Shown piece after piece: positions 11,811 to 23,056 of a stretch of 64,000 bases of DNA. The DNA is from Cristatella mucedo (taxonomy: Eukaryota > Bryozoa > Phylactolaemata > Cristatellidae). Made by a program: the position numbers and the translations under genes. The notes under the pieces were generated by a model, which saw only the letters and a list, made by a program, of their open reading frames with translations, did not search any database and was not told the origin of the DNA. The DNA lies in assembly GCA_009760855.2 (NCBI GenBank), contig WPIO01000009.1:2147501-2211500 (forward strand), in the 5' to 3' direction. Positions within the stretch are counted from its first letter, which is position 1. Every line of letters begins with the position of its first letter.

Positions 11811-12699
11811 TCGGCATTGAATTCACCGAGTTGAAATATCCACGACACAATCACAAGAGTAGGCACTCATTCGTCACGATGCGAATGAAAAAAATGATGC
11901 TTCCCCAAAACGTGAAGAGGAGTCGCCGAAATGCAGAAAGCACGACAGAGGCGAACAGTCTTCTCCGTCCTCAAAACGCAAGGGCACCGATAAGTATACG
12001 AATACGCATTCAGACAGCACTGAATATATATATTTACAAAACACGGTTACTCGTCGTCAGGCTGCCTCTTGCGAGAGTCTGCCAATAACACGCCGCTCGT
12101 TTTGCAGGCACCGTCAGCAGCACGATGCTAATCAAGCACGCCACGCCTTCATGCAAAGTCGACGTCCGTCCTCAACGTGGAGTCGTATATATTCCAAAGT
12201 CAAACAAAGCACATGTGCGCAGCACCTGATCTTGCGTACCAGCTGCTAACCTAAGCCCAAAGTAGAAATGAATAATCAGCTCTCCGGATCACCTTTTATA
12301 CTGTCTAAAAAGTAGACAGTTAAAGATTCAGTTACTAATAATAGTTATAATTCAGAAAAATCCTAATAATCTCTGGCACTGTCGCAATCTGAACGATTTA
12401 GCATTCCGATATTTCATTATAGATAGCGACAAATTAAATAACCGTTTAAAAAGCCGAGTGGTGGCTGCTATGCCTGATAGTATGCATACAATTTGAATGA
12501 ATTTTTTTCCAATGTATTTAATCCTCTTGGATTAGTCATGGCTATCTCACTCGAGCGGCTACAGTACGGTGCGCAGCTAGAGTGACTAGTACTGGATACA
12601 CACTGCGTTCTCAGACAATGCAGAATCGGATGCAACGGTCGGGACAGTATCACAATCCACTCGAAGGGGTCACGCATCCACCTTAAATTGACTACGTGA
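11811..12699. other. intergenic, no gene seen
   Basis: Short open frames only. No product or repeat family was recognised. Confidence 0.4.
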
Positions 12700-13600
12700 C
12701 ACTACATTTTTGATTGCATATGAAACTATTCCATCATTTGAATACACAAAATTGCTTCTCACCATTGCGCATGGTCTTATCTGTACATCGAACTGCAATG
12801 GCTGCCATGGTCACGGCCATTTGATTGCATAACGTAATGCGCCGTGTTTCCAAAATGTTCTGAACGTGTCAAGTTATTTGGCCAGCGTGATCTCATGCGG
12901 CGTGTGGGGAAAGACCCTGGCCATTACCGCAGTCTGTGATTATCCAGCACAAAACACAACTCCATCAGAAATCTCTTTCACGGAGCTCAAATTTCGATTG
13001 ATATTACACTCCATTGTAATGAAAGCTTAAACATAAAATTTTACGCCATTGCACACGATTTCGTTCACTCAAACTTCTTTCAATAATCCAGCCCACAACT
13101 GCAGTCCATCGAAAATATACTTTAATTCAGCAAAAACTAGGCAGTGGCAGGCTTCAATTTCGATTTCTTGTCCGCTACATTACAATGTTATTATAGTCAC
13201 CGAATTTTAACGTATTGCACGAGCGTGGTCGCATGCAAATTTTCTACAAAGCCCAGGGCCTCTGCAGCAATCCGCCGAAAGACACTCCGATTCATTGCAA
13301 ATCCACAATGAATTGGCTGAGAGAAGCTCCAAATTAAATTGCATACCACAGTAGACGGTGCTTTAAGCATATCCTCAGCCGCTCAAGCCTCATGCGCTCC
13401 TGTTCTCTTGTACTGCACTGCATTGCATCTGCCTTGACCAATACGGAAAGCTGCCACAAATCTGCCACTGTCATCCATTCTGCACTAGAAATCCGCTGCA
13501 CGAAGATCTAACAGCCATTTCATATTAAGCTACAGTGGTTCAAGTTTACCATCAAAATTTTACGGTATTGAGCAAAAACACTCGTATGCATTTGGATTGC
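12700..13600. repeat. degenerate tandem array, period about 170 bases
   Basis: Related blocks recur in the same order: AAATTTCGATT..., then a CATT-GTAATG segment, then AAAATTTTACGCCATTGCAC or AATTTTAACGTATTGCACG, then a TCCATCGAAAATA-like segment. Comparable points lie near 12.99, 13.16, 13.34 and 13.52 kb, with a weaker one near 12.71 kb. Divergence between units is high. This was found by eye and needs a self-alignment. Confidence 0.4.
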
Positions 13601-13769
13601 CCACCCGACTCCTAGCCGACCCCTCCGTTCTGATACAGTTATTAGTTAGTAGTAGTTAATTTTCCCAAAATATGTCTTCTGAGTTTAGTTTATGCTTTTT
13701 CACCGAATATGGCAAGTGTTTAAGAAGCTTAAAATTGCCTTTTTCTCAAGCAAGCCAACTAAGTCCAGC

Positions 13770-14105
13770 CGTTGCGGTTAAGGCGTCTTTGCTGTGTGTT
13801 CGAAAGAACTTGGTGCAGCCTGATCGTGAGTTATTACACTGCAACTTTGTCTGCGTCAGTGGTCAGGAAAGACCTGGCAATGGCCGCATACTTATTGGTC
13901 TTGTTCCGGGCCGCCACAATTAGAGCATTCTCGCTGCTGTCAAATAGCACCGTTACGTCAACGATTACCGTATCGGTACCGTTGTCAGTCACCAGGTCCG
14001 GATCACCGGCAAGCGGTAGGGCGTGACCTGCCGACGTGCAGGGAGCGCGGTGGCCGGAAGAGCTCCGATTAGGCGGCCCAGAGCCAGGTTATGTGGGGCC
14101 GTGTA
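13770..14105 (-). mobile_element. R2/NeSL-type LINE fragment with endonuclease core
   Basis: The minus strand encodes, after a frameshift, LALGRLIGALPAT and then DPDLVTDNG...VIVDVTVLF followed by an AARNKTNKYAAIARSFL segment. A PD motif, then DVTV, then a K/KY segment is the pattern of the restriction-like endonuclease domain at the C-terminus of R2, R4 and NeSL-type LINEs, which nicks the target DNA. The reverse transcriptase is not present here. The minus frame stops soon after the KY segment. The fragment shares two blocks with the copy at 50.4-50.9 kb. Confidence 0.6.
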
Positions 14106-14114
14106 AACATAAAC

Positions 14115-14465
14115 AAATAAATAAATATATATATATATATATGCAGTATATCGGTTTGTTTGACAGCAAGAATTGACCCTTCACCATCGCCATCGATAGC
14201 CGAGTGAATACACTAATAAAACCGAAAAATTGTTTCGCAGAATAAAGTCTATTGCTGGAAACGAATGCTGTCTGCTTGAAAGGCCACCTGCATACACACT
14301 TGCATATATACTTGAAGATCGTATGTCACAACGCCAGCTCTCGCGGCTGCTCGATTATATCTCTATTATTATGTTATTATATTATATTATTATTATATTA
14401 TTATTATTATTTATATTATATCTATATTATTATATTATTTATATTATATCTCTATTATATTAGAG
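14115..14465. repeat. AT-rich simple sequence
   Basis: AAATAAATAAATATATAT lies near 14117-14145 and TTATTATATTATTATTA-type repeats lie at about 14365-14462. Between them is unremarkable sequence. Confidence 0.8.
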
Positions 14466-14469
14466 CTCG

Positions 14470-14940
14470 ATACGAAGTAGTTGGATAAGGCTGTTTACTT
14501 GGTGGACTTAGAGCCTCATCGCGAGAGGTAATTTCGGGAGGTTTCGCTGTCGAAGGTCTTCTGACACAGGAAGAATCCATGCGAAATACATTTTTGCGGA
14601 GGTGAGCTGGTTAAGATCCCCTAAGCTCTTGTTTACCGGGTGAATGCTCTTATATATTGAGCTACTGCGACGGACCCGTCCAGGCAAGTCTAAGCAGTTT
14701 TAAGTGCTTTGGAAACCATATTTGCACCTGTTTTCTATTCGGCACCTAGTGTTTTCATACTCTACCTTAACTAAGTGGGCGACGTACGCTTTAACCTAAA
14801 GTTTATACTATCTATGGACGAACATCGCGACATTTCCTGGCTTCGCCGAATGCACAGCAAAGCTGATTACCTACATACTCTTTGCAGTATTTGCTTATTA
14901 CGTGACATTTTAATTGTTTAAAAAGCTAAATAATTCTAAA
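14470..14940. other. intergenic, no gene seen
   Basis: No conserved product, RNA or repeat family was recognised. Confidence 0.4.
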
Positions 14941-14944
14941 AGAT

Positions 14945-15822
14945 ATCTCAATTTATATCCCGTGGAATCTGCACGTAATACACGTGTCCTGTTCCAGATT
15001 AACCTTTCATTAGATGACCGCATCAGCTCCACAGTCAAGTCTGCCTAATTTCAGCTACATAACATTGCCAAATTCGGGCTTGCTTTGGCAGGAATATTAC
15101 ATCCAAATTGGTCTATGCATTTATGACGTCCCGTCTCGACTTCTGCGACTCATTGCTTGCTTGTCTCCCTGCGTGAGCAATCAGGCGCTTACAGTTTGTG
15201 CAAAACTCGGCAGCTAGGCTTGTCTATCGTGAACGTCACAGTTGCCACATCACACCTCTTCTTGCCAACCAACACTGGCTCCAGATCAAGCAGCGTATCG
15301 AATTCAAGGTTCTGTCACTCACTTTTAGGTCCATTCATTCTATGGCTCCAGCGTATATATCAGATCTACTCCTCCATCAGGCCAAGCATCGTACCACCCG
15401 CTTTTCGGAATCCAACAGTCTACAAATACCTAGTACAAACCTCAAATCCTTTGGAGACCGTGCATTTAGTTCGTATGCTCCCAAAGCCCGGAACTCACTC
15501 CCGACCTGCGTCAGAACATTCCCTGACTTGACCACATTTAAAAATAAATTAAAAACGAACCTATCTATGACAGCATTCAGTGGGTCTTTGTGATTCTTTT
15601 TTTTATGTGCTTTGCGTGCTGACACTGTTCATGCTGCCTCTAACCACACTTGCATGCTGACCCTGTGTACGTCACCCATAACCATGTTATTCATGTTGCT
15701 TATCAAGCATGATACCACTCACCATTCGATCGTTTTTACCTCTGCAGAAAATGTAAAGCACCCAGAAAGAGATTTAGTTCTCCGAGGGCGCTATAACAAA
15801 TGTATTAATATTATTAAATAAT
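14945..15822 (+). mobile_element. L2-like LINE, ORF2 C-terminus and 3' end
   Basis: The segment covers the region after the reverse transcriptase. It encodes the QNSAARLVYRE block, then a HITPLLANQHWLQIKQRI block and a LKSFGDRAFSSYAPKAR block, ending LSMTAFSGSL. The 3' UTR, the 3' hairpin and ATTAATATTATT follow. The part before about 15.19 kb is frameshifted. Confidence 0.85.
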
Positions 15823-15824
15823 AC

Positions 15825-16135
15825 GGGGGCAATTTCTTCAATTTGGGCAACATATTTTTATTGATTTTACCTTTTTCATCGTCAAATAGACGCGGATTGT
15901 GGCTGTAGCCCGGTTTTTGCCGTCCGCTTCGTGAGAACGCGATTTTAAAATGGCATTATACACTCAGAGTATGTTGGAGACACTATATTATGTAATTGCT
16001 TCTCGTAGTCCATTTAAGTTGGGTTCATGGTGGCTGGTGGCGGATGAGAGTCAATGTCGGTATTGATCCAGGCCTCTGCAGTCGACTGCAGTACAATGCG
16101 CGAATACGGGCGCGTAAAATTCCGTGAAATGTAGT
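15825..16135. other. intergenic gap, no gene seen
   Basis: About 310 bases lie between two LINE copies. Nothing was recognised. Confidence 0.4.
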
Positions 16136-16137
16136 GG

Positions 16138-16665
16138 GTAATAATAATACCAATAATAACAAAACTTGCGTAGCGCCCTAAGATAACTAAATCTCTTTCT
16201 CGGCACTCTAGGCAGGCTGGAAAGAAAGCGTGAAAATTACTCAGGGAACTCACGCACAGTGTCAGCATGTCAGCATGTCAGCATGCATAAACAAGCAAAA
16301 GACAATCAACACAGACCCAGCAATTCGACGAGTAACAGGTGGACTTTTAGCTTTTAATCTCGTAGAGCCAGAGGATATTGTGTATCCAGACTTTTGGAAC
16401 ATACTCATATTTGGAGCATACATATATTTGGGCTGATGGCGCGGTCTCCAAAGGATTTCACGTTGATTAGAGGGACAGCTATGAGACTTGTGTCAGAAGA
16501 GTGGTTGGTACGATGCGAAGTCTGCTTACGAAGTAGTTCGGATAGGAAGGCCCACGAAAGACAATGAAGGGGCCTACAAGTGAGCGGCAGAAGTTTCCAA
16601 TCGATACTCTCTCTGCTTGATAGGGAGCCCATGCAGGTCGGCAAAAGGGGCGTCTTGTGAAAATA
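16138..16665 (-). mobile_element. L2-like LINE, degenerate, minus strand
   Basis: It starts with AATAATAATACCAATAATAA, the reversed 3' tail TAGCGCCCTAAGATAACTAA and a reversed ORF2 C-terminus (minus frame reads INVKSFGDRA). The last block near 16.6 kb reads RESIDWKLLPLTCRPLH, equivalent to the KQRIDFKVLSLTFRSLH segment. Much of the 3' UTR is lost. Confidence 0.65.
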
Positions 16666-16764
16666 CACACATATAAACTTGAAGGTGAATGAGTCCTTCC
16701 GTCTGTCCGGGAGTTCACTAACACACTGTTCTCTTTCTGATATTTATAGTACTACTGGGATGGT

Positions 16765-17425
16765 GCAGCTATGATACTGGCCAACCAGCATGTGCGATCA
16801 GGCGATTGCAGCTGGTGCAAAACTCTGCAGCTAGGCTTGTCTGCCGTGAGCGTCGCAGTTGCCACATTACTCCACTTCTCGCCGACCTGCACTGGCTACC
16901 AGTCAAGCAACGGATTGACTTCAAGGTTTTCGTCGCTCACTTTTAGGTCCCCTCATTCTATGGCTCCAGCCTATCTGTCAGATATACTACCCCATCAGGC
17001 CAAGCATCGTACCGCCCGCTTTTCGGAATCCAGCAGTCTAGAAATACCTCGTACAAACCTTAAATCCTTTGGAGACCGTGCATTTAGTTCATATGCTCCC
17101 AAAGCCTGGAACTCCCTCCCGACCTGCGTCAGAACATCCCCTGACCTGACCACATTTAAAAGGAACTTAAAAACACACCTATTTAGGACAGCATTTAGTG
17201 GGTCCCTGTGATTTGTCCTTGATGTGCTTATGCGTGCTGACACTGTGCATGCTGCCACTAACCACATTTGCATGCTGACCCTGTGCATGTCACCCCTAAC
17301 CATATGATTCATTCCGTTTGTTTTTCAAGCATGATTTTACTTACCATTCAATTGCATTTCACTTTACAGCAAATGTAAAGCGCCTAGAGAGAGATTAAGT
17401 TCTCGGAGTGCGCTTTATCAAGTGA

Positions 17426-17457
<32 letters not shown>
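16765..17457 (+). mobile_element. L2-like LINE, ORF2 C-terminus and 3' end
   Basis: The plus frame encodes the SLEIPRTNLKSFGDRAFSSY, APKAWNSLPTCVRTSPDLTT and NLKTHLFRTAFSGSL blocks before a stop at 17211. The 3' UTR (CATGCTGACCCTGTGCATG), the tail hairpin and a long (ATT)n follow. It is one of the best preserved ends in the window. Confidence 0.9.
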
Positions 17458-17458
<1 letters not shown>

Positions 17459-17459
17459 G

Positions 17460-18265
17460 GTGTCATGTAAAAAATATCAGTGGAGATAATTTACTAATTT
17501 GTCCATGCAGCTAAGTCGTTGCACACTCAGAAGTCAAATTGAAAAAAATAAATTGAATTATGCATTAAATTATGAAAGTAAATCTATCGTCCAAAGCAAA
17601 GAGTGGGCTTTTGGGCGGTGCCTTATCTAATTGCGTACTTAAATGCTGTGGGGATTGTTTCTTTTATTAGAGTGGATAAAAATGAGGGGCCAGACAGAGA
17701 AAGTCAGTCTTAGCGAGGGCAGCAGCCATTCGGTGTGCCATTGCGGCTGGGCCTTCGCGAAGCACTGTGCTAATTTTCGCGGCCTTTACTTTTCAAATTG
17801 AATATCGCGTACCTGCGATTTTCATGGTTAATTTCCTAGATAGTAGCAATAGTGATGAGGTATTCGTATTGAATCGTAGGTGAACCAACTCTCTATCGCA
17901 ATGCTTTACAACTGGCTGCAAGAGATGCAATAGCTAGGGCTAATGACATGCAAAGTATCGTGCTCGTACGAAAGTGTACGGTACACTGAGAGCAGTGTAA
18001 TAAGCAATCGAACTTACCAGAATTACAGCTGTCGCACATCTCCTCGGAGGCCCACTGCCCTTTCCGCATGGCTTTCTGGCTCTAGTGAGATGCTATTAAG
18101 CTTTGAGAGTGATCTTAGAGGCTCTGTTCTCGGCGAGCGGGGTGGGGGGGCTCGGCCTGGCTGACCGGAAGACCGGTCTGGCAGGCCGGCCCGGTCCCCT
18201 TCAGTGAGACCCGTGCGTGGTGGCTTTTGTCCCCGCCTTGACATCCACTAGTACTAACGTCTTCT
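17460..18265. other. intergenic, no gene seen
   Basis: No conserved product, RNA or repeat family was recognised. GC rises near 18.1-18.25 kb without a supported gene. Confidence 0.4.
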
Positions 18266-18267
18266 GG

Positions 18268-18430
18268 TAATGATAATAACAATAAATTTGTATAGCGCCC
18301 TCAGAGAGCTGAATATCTCTCAAAGCACTTTACGATGCTGCATAGAAAGCATTATCAAGTGTTTAGTGGTAACGTCTGCAAGCATCAGGCATAGTGAAAG
18401 CAGGTAATAACGCTACGGTCCCGACACGTA
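18268..18430 (-). mobile_element. L2/SINE-type 3' tail, diverged
   Basis: AATGATAATAACAATAAATT, TATAGCGCCCTCAGAGAGC and a reversed AAAGTGC box match the common 3' tail. The upstream part resembles the copy at 20.6-20.7 kb (GTAACGTCTGCAAGCATCAGG), so these two form a subtype. Confidence 0.55.
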
Positions 18431-18700
18431 TAGCCGGCTTCCTGCCGACACCGGTGGCTGGAAAACAGGCGACACGATCTTCTAATATGGTTGCCATTGG
18501 CTTCAATCTTGACGGCTCAAAAGCAGCCTAAAAAAACAGGCACCAAGCCACGTGACCATTCGTCCAGATGGTATATTGCAGCAGAGAATAATACCATAGG
18601 TCCTGCGCTCACATTCAGGATCTAGCCCCCACAGAGTGCGACAGTGTGATTAAAGCTCAGACCGAAAGAGGAAATGCATTCTATATTTAAGTAATTGGCA

Positions 18701-18772
18701 TCCCTAATGGTCTAGTGGCTAGGATCCGGCGCTTTCACCGCCGTGGCCCGGGTTCGATTCCCGGTTAGGGAA
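18701..18772 (+). tRNA. tRNA-Glu (anticodon TTC)
   Basis: This 72-base cloverleaf decodes GAA/GAG glutamate codons. The acceptor strands TCCCTAA and TTAGGGA pair fully, with discriminator A. The D arm contains GGTCTAGTGGCTAGG (A box). The anticodon stem CGGCG/CGCCG closes a CTTTCAC loop with TTC at 18734-18736, and the T arm CCGGGTTCGATTCCCGG (B box) is perfect. There is no intron, and CCA is not encoded, as usual in eukaryotes. The acceptor changes pair with each other, so this looks functional rather than a SINE-derived copy. No other tRNA gene lies in the window. Confidence 0.95.
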
Positions 18773-18778
18773 CACAAC

Positions 18779-18782
18779 TTTT
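18779..18782 (+). terminator. RNA polymerase III T-run
   Basis: TTTT lies seven bases past the tRNA end, the usual minimal pol III stop. Confidence 0.6.
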
Positions 18783-18784
18783 GC

Positions 18785-20597
18785 CAGAAACTGCTCCTAG
18801 TAAAATTTGAGCATAAAAAGTGTGCTTGACCTATGAACTAGCCAAACCTAGTGGCTAAACCTAGTGCACTTTACTATTGCCCGCTTTAAACTGGCTGAAA
18901 TTCAGGAGGCCCCTTTCAGGTCTACCCCTGCTTGTTACTTTTGGACCTTAAGTCCCAGGTACATCTTGGTGGCTGAATTAAAAGGTCAATCGACGCCAGC
19001 GGTAAACGTGTAAACCTGTGTGGCTTTTTCTCCGTGCCGCAGGCCAAAACAGTGCACTACTAAAGAGTGTATACAGCACTGATGGATCGAACCCTAATAA
19101 CAAAACACCCTTCATTGAACTATAAAGAAAAATTCACAGCAATATACGATAGCTCTTCGGGCAGCAATGCTGCAGGGTCCGAAGAAGCCCAGCATTTTCT
19201 GAGAGTGGGAGAGGGTGATGGAAACAGGCACTCATCTTTTCTCTTTTTCCGCTTTAGCGTGTGCTTAGACGAGGTTGCCAGATGGTGTTGGGTTAGTTTT
19301 TTTAAAGGTTTTCTTGAAATTCCGTTAAATGCTAGAAACCAGCCGTAGGGTTCCAAAATAGAAAAAAAACTATTGCTATGGGTATGATATAATTTATCAC
19401 TTTTTTTTTGCAATATTGCTCTCTGCTTCCTCCAGCTTAAAGGAATTGTGCTCTCTTTCCGATTGGTTACGTTAGCGAGTCGCTCAGCCGCTTGATAGTG
19501 GTGCTAACGCAGAGGACGTCACTCTACACGATGGTTAACATATCAGAGGATGCTACTAAGTTAGCGAAATTGCCTCGAAATTGATATGGCCATACGCTAT
19601 TATTTCGCCTGTACGTTTCCTGCTCCTCGTGCGCTTGTTTATAAGGCTGTGGACTAGCAAATATTGGCACACATTTCAAAATTATCTTAGCTTGGCCTGG
19701 ACCATTAATGCTCACATTAATAGCCGTTACAGTTGGGGAAAAACGAACAAATCAAATTAAGAAGCAGATTGAAAACAAACGTTCAGTTCCCAGTATCTTG
19801 AGAAATTACCGCACGTCAATATAGAAGCGTGAGGCGACGCAAGCGTTTGTGGAGTTTTACCGATTGTGTCATTTACTGTTGATCCGCAGGAAAAGTTCCT
19901 ACTGCATGTAAGCTTCTTTCACAGCTTGAACTGTTCTCTCAGAGTTCCATTGGCGGGGTACTGGGCTAATGGGTGTATCGGGAGCTCTGGCGTAACGTCG
20001 CGTTTTGGAGGCAGTCGGTATAGAGTTGTGACCCTTTATTGATATTGATCGCGTAGTGGGGGGGGGTGGTCTAGCCAAGCAAGGACTAGTATGGCGGTGG
20101 CATCTGGTCTTACTTACTATCCGTCTCTTGCAAATGCGCAGTATTTACGTTCACATTCAACTGCTCCATGGCTCCGTTTAGATCAAACTACGTTTAGATC
20201 GATTTAAAGTAATCGCTTGCGGCGCTGCTCGCGCCTTCAACCTTCAACCTGGCTTTCACTGCTGAGCTGCAATCCCTAGCCGCACCACTTCCGGCAGCAT
20301 CCCTATCCTTCGGGGTTTTGCGGTATGAGATACTCGATGCCTTTGCAGCAATATGTCGATGGCCCGGTGAGCCTGGCCCGGACCAGTCTCTCGCGTTGCC
20401 AGAATCCGTAGAGGTGGCGGCGGCGGAGGAAAGTCTTAGCTGAGGTCCTGCGAACGCACGCTGTCATTAAAAACGATCAACAATCTAAAGCAGAATGATA
20501 ATAGAACTAAACTTGTATTCATAGTTGCTAAGCGCCTGGCTGAAATTAGTGGCAGTGCGATACGTCATGAGACCGTACTAGCGCCGGTAATCTGGAT
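18785..20597. other. intergenic, no gene seen
   Basis: Open frames of up to 97 codons overlap on both strands at 19.1-19.4 kb without splice or family support. No repeat family was recognised. Confidence 0.4.
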
Positions 20598-20735
20598 ATA
20601 ATGATAATAATAATAATAATAACACGTTTGCGTAGCGCCCTCAGAGAAATGAATCTTTCTCTCTAGGCACTTCACAGATGCTGCGTATAATGCATTCCCA
20701 AATGTTTGGTGGCAACATCCGCAAGCAGCCGGCAT
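20598..20735 (-). mobile_element. L2/SINE-type 3' tail, diverged
   Basis: AATAATAATAATAATAACAC, TAGCGCCCTCAGAGAAATG and GGCACTTCACAGATGCTGC form the reversed common tail. The matching sequence with the 18.3-kb copy breaks at about 20735, where the inverted-repeat element begins. Confidence 0.55.
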
Positions 20736-21453
20736 AGGGCACCCCGACGATATAGCCCTGACAAAATAACCCCGACAAAATAGCCTGCACACAAAACAGC
20801 CCAAGACAAAATAGCCTTGACAAAATAGCCTTGACAAAATAGCCTTGACAAAATAGCGCTGACAAATTAAAAGAATATTTTTACAAATATTTTATATTTA
20901 GATTAGTTTATAACATCAAGCATATTATTCTACGATAATGAAAATCAAACTTTAAAATATATTTTATTGAAAATGCTAACAAGTGAAAACGTATTGAAAT
21001 ATTTTTACATAATTAAAAATAATTCAAGAACAATTTACGAATAATCCACATTTTTCCTTATTTATTTTTGTTTCCGTTTGCCGCCTTATCAGTTTAATTC
21101 TTCCTAGCCATATCGATCAGTCAATATGGAGAACATAAAATCACAGAAAGGAAAAGAGTTGTGATTAAACGAAGGGTAAACACTAAACCCTAAACCCTAA
21201 AGTCTAAACCCTAAACCCTAAACCCTAAACCCCAAACCCTAAACCCCAAACCCCAAACCCTAAACCTTAAATCATAAACCCTAAATCATAAACCCTTTTG
21301 TGTAATTTAGGTCATCGTTAGTATGTTTTAATCTCAAAGTTGTCAGCTTTATGAGGGCTATTTTGTCTTAAGCTGTTTGTGTGCAGGCTATTTTATCGAG
21401 GGTATTTTATCAGAGCTATTTTTCCAGAGGCTATTTTGTCGGGTCACCCCATT
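20736..21453. mobile_element. foldback-like element with subrepeat arms
   Basis: The left arm (20736-20875) and right arm (about 21340-21453) are inverted copies. Each contains GATAAAATAGCCTGCACACA-like and AAGACAAAATAGCC blocks. The left arm carries about eight copies of a 14-base unit, consensus CCTTGACAAAATAG, and the right arm fewer, more diverged ones. The centre is AT-rich and contains telomere-like repeats. There is no transposase frame, so it would be non-autonomous. It interrupts the preceding LINE/SINE tail. The superfamily is not recognised. Confidence 0.6.
21179..21293. repeat. interstitial (CCCTAAA)n-type repeats
   Basis: About 14 heptamers of CCCTAAA with variants CCCCAAA and TCATAAACC. 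On the minus strand this is TTTAGGG, the plant-type telomere heptamer, not the common animal hexamer TTAGGG. Confidence 0.9.
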
Positions 21454-21564
21454 TGTTTTGACAAGCTTTCACAGAAGACCCCTAAGTATGGCCATGCACC
21501 TTACTCGTCCTCTACCGAGCTATGAGATATTCACCAAAACGGCTTGCTAAGGATATGCATTAGC

Positions 21565-21715
21565 TAGCCTAGGAGGTAAGCTGCTTGCCCTTGAATACCC
21601 AGATCGTGGGTTCGAGTCCAACAGTGAGCAATCCTTTATTGTCCACTGCAAACGATGTTGGTAGCTTTCAAGACTCCCCGGCCGCTCTGTAAATTAGGCT
21701 GTTAAATAAACCTGG
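21565..21715 (+). mobile_element. SINE B copy
   Basis: A-box region GGAGGTAAGCTGCTTGCCC, B box ATCGTGGGTTCGAGTCC, body CAGTGAGCAATCCTTTATTG, TCCACTGCAAACGATG, and end CGCTCTGTAAATTAGGCTG and TTAAATAAACC. Confidence 0.7.
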
Positions 21716-21719
21716 ACCT

Positions 21720-22350
21720 TTATGCAGCCGACTAGCGCACAGCTCTCTGTACTATAGACTACTGCTATACTAGGTATTTGTAGCTGTGTAAGTGCATGGA
21801 TCAATGGCTCTGCATTGTCATCACTGGAACGAGCGATACTCTGAAGACCTCTTTACTACCGAGCTCAAAGCTCGACTATCAACTGCTGAGCTCAAAGCTT
21901 GAGCGTTCGGTGGCAGTCGTTCGGTGGCAGTTTGGAGCTTTGGAGCTTGAGCGGCTTTCGGTGGCAGTCGGTAGCAAACAGCCTCGACGCCATATGACGG
22001 CGAAAAGGCGGATACGCTAAACGATGCGCTGCACAGAGCGGTAGTGCGACAACTGCTGGCCAATCGCGATGTCATCTATCTATCGCCAATGGTGCGCACG
22101 AAGTTTTGCAAAGTATTACGCACTAATGCGTCTGGCTGGCTTTCTCATTTTAGAGTGGATACCGGAAATGGCGCACTCTTAGGACCCGAGGCGAGCCAGC
22201 CACAGCGAGTCCATCCACTTGAACAGATGTAAATTGCTCAACAGAAGTCTTGTCATATCTGAGAGTGTTGGTAAGTGTAGGTCATCATAGCTGCAGCACG
22301 ATATCTTGCAGTCGTTCAGACTCACGGCAAACGGAAATGATGAGAAGGAG
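21720..22350. other. intergenic, no gene seen
   Basis: A short local repeat (TTCGGTGGCAGTCG-type) lies at about 21905-21975. Nothing else was recognised. Confidence 0.4.
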
Positions 22351-22354
22351 AATA

Positions 22355-22445
22355 GGAAATTTTCATAGCATTCCAAGAGGACCAATTCTCTTTCTAGGTA
22401 CCTTACACAGACTGAAATGAAGCACGCCCGTCGGACAGTTATAGC
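22355..22445 (-). mobile_element. L2/SINE-type 3' tail, degenerate
   Basis: Plus sequence TAGCATTCCAAGAGGACC, AATTCTCTTTCTAGGTACC and TTACACAGACTG is a worn version of the reversed LINE tail. Confidence 0.45.
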
Positions 22446-22451
22446 ATATAA

Positions 22452-22740
22452 TGCTACTACTACTACTACTACTACTACTACTAATAATAATGCACTTGAT
22501 AAAGCGCCCTCAGAGAACTCAATCTCTTTCTAGGCGCTTTACATTTGTAGCATGCACGCATTGCAGCACAAGAACAAGAACAAACAAAGGAACGATGCGC
22601 GCGCGGATGAAGCAAAGGCCCAGCCAGTAGGAGCCAGTTGAGTGTTGTCAAATCAGGAGATGACACGATGTGTTGGCCCTTTGAGTTTAAGGCTTGTGGA
22701 GCATAGAGAGTGACAGCACAATCTCTCACAAGGGGTTTCT
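22452..22740 (-). mobile_element. L2-like LINE 3' end, minus strand
   Basis: (ACT)n and AATAATAATG are followed by the well-preserved reversed tail to TTTACATTTGTAGCATGC. Diverged remains of the ORF2 C-terminus follow up to about 22.74 kb (minus frame reads APQALNS...SSPDLTTLN). Confidence 0.65.
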
Positions 22741-22744
22741 AGCG

Positions 22745-23050
22745 AGTCAGGGTCAGAGTGGACCAAAGTCAGAAGAGGAGCACGTGGTGCGAGGGAAGGA
22801 ATGATTATGGAAGTATGTCAGCTAGGCAAGCCGGTGCAGCAGAATGATGGAACCTACGGGAGAGTGACGAAACGTTGAAGGCGACACCTTGCTCAATGGG
22901 TGGCTAGTGCACGCTGATGAGAATTGCCGTAGTATGTTTGCTTCCACAGTCACAGCCGAAAGGCCTTTCGGCTGAGCGTTGCGATAGCCCAAAGCAGCAG
23001 TAGCCGGGCCGGGATTTTCATCTAGGGAGATGAGGCCTGCAAATTTTCAT
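22745..23050. other. intergenic, no gene seen
   Basis: Nothing was recognised. Confidence 0.4.
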
Positions 23051-23056
23051 GAGGGA

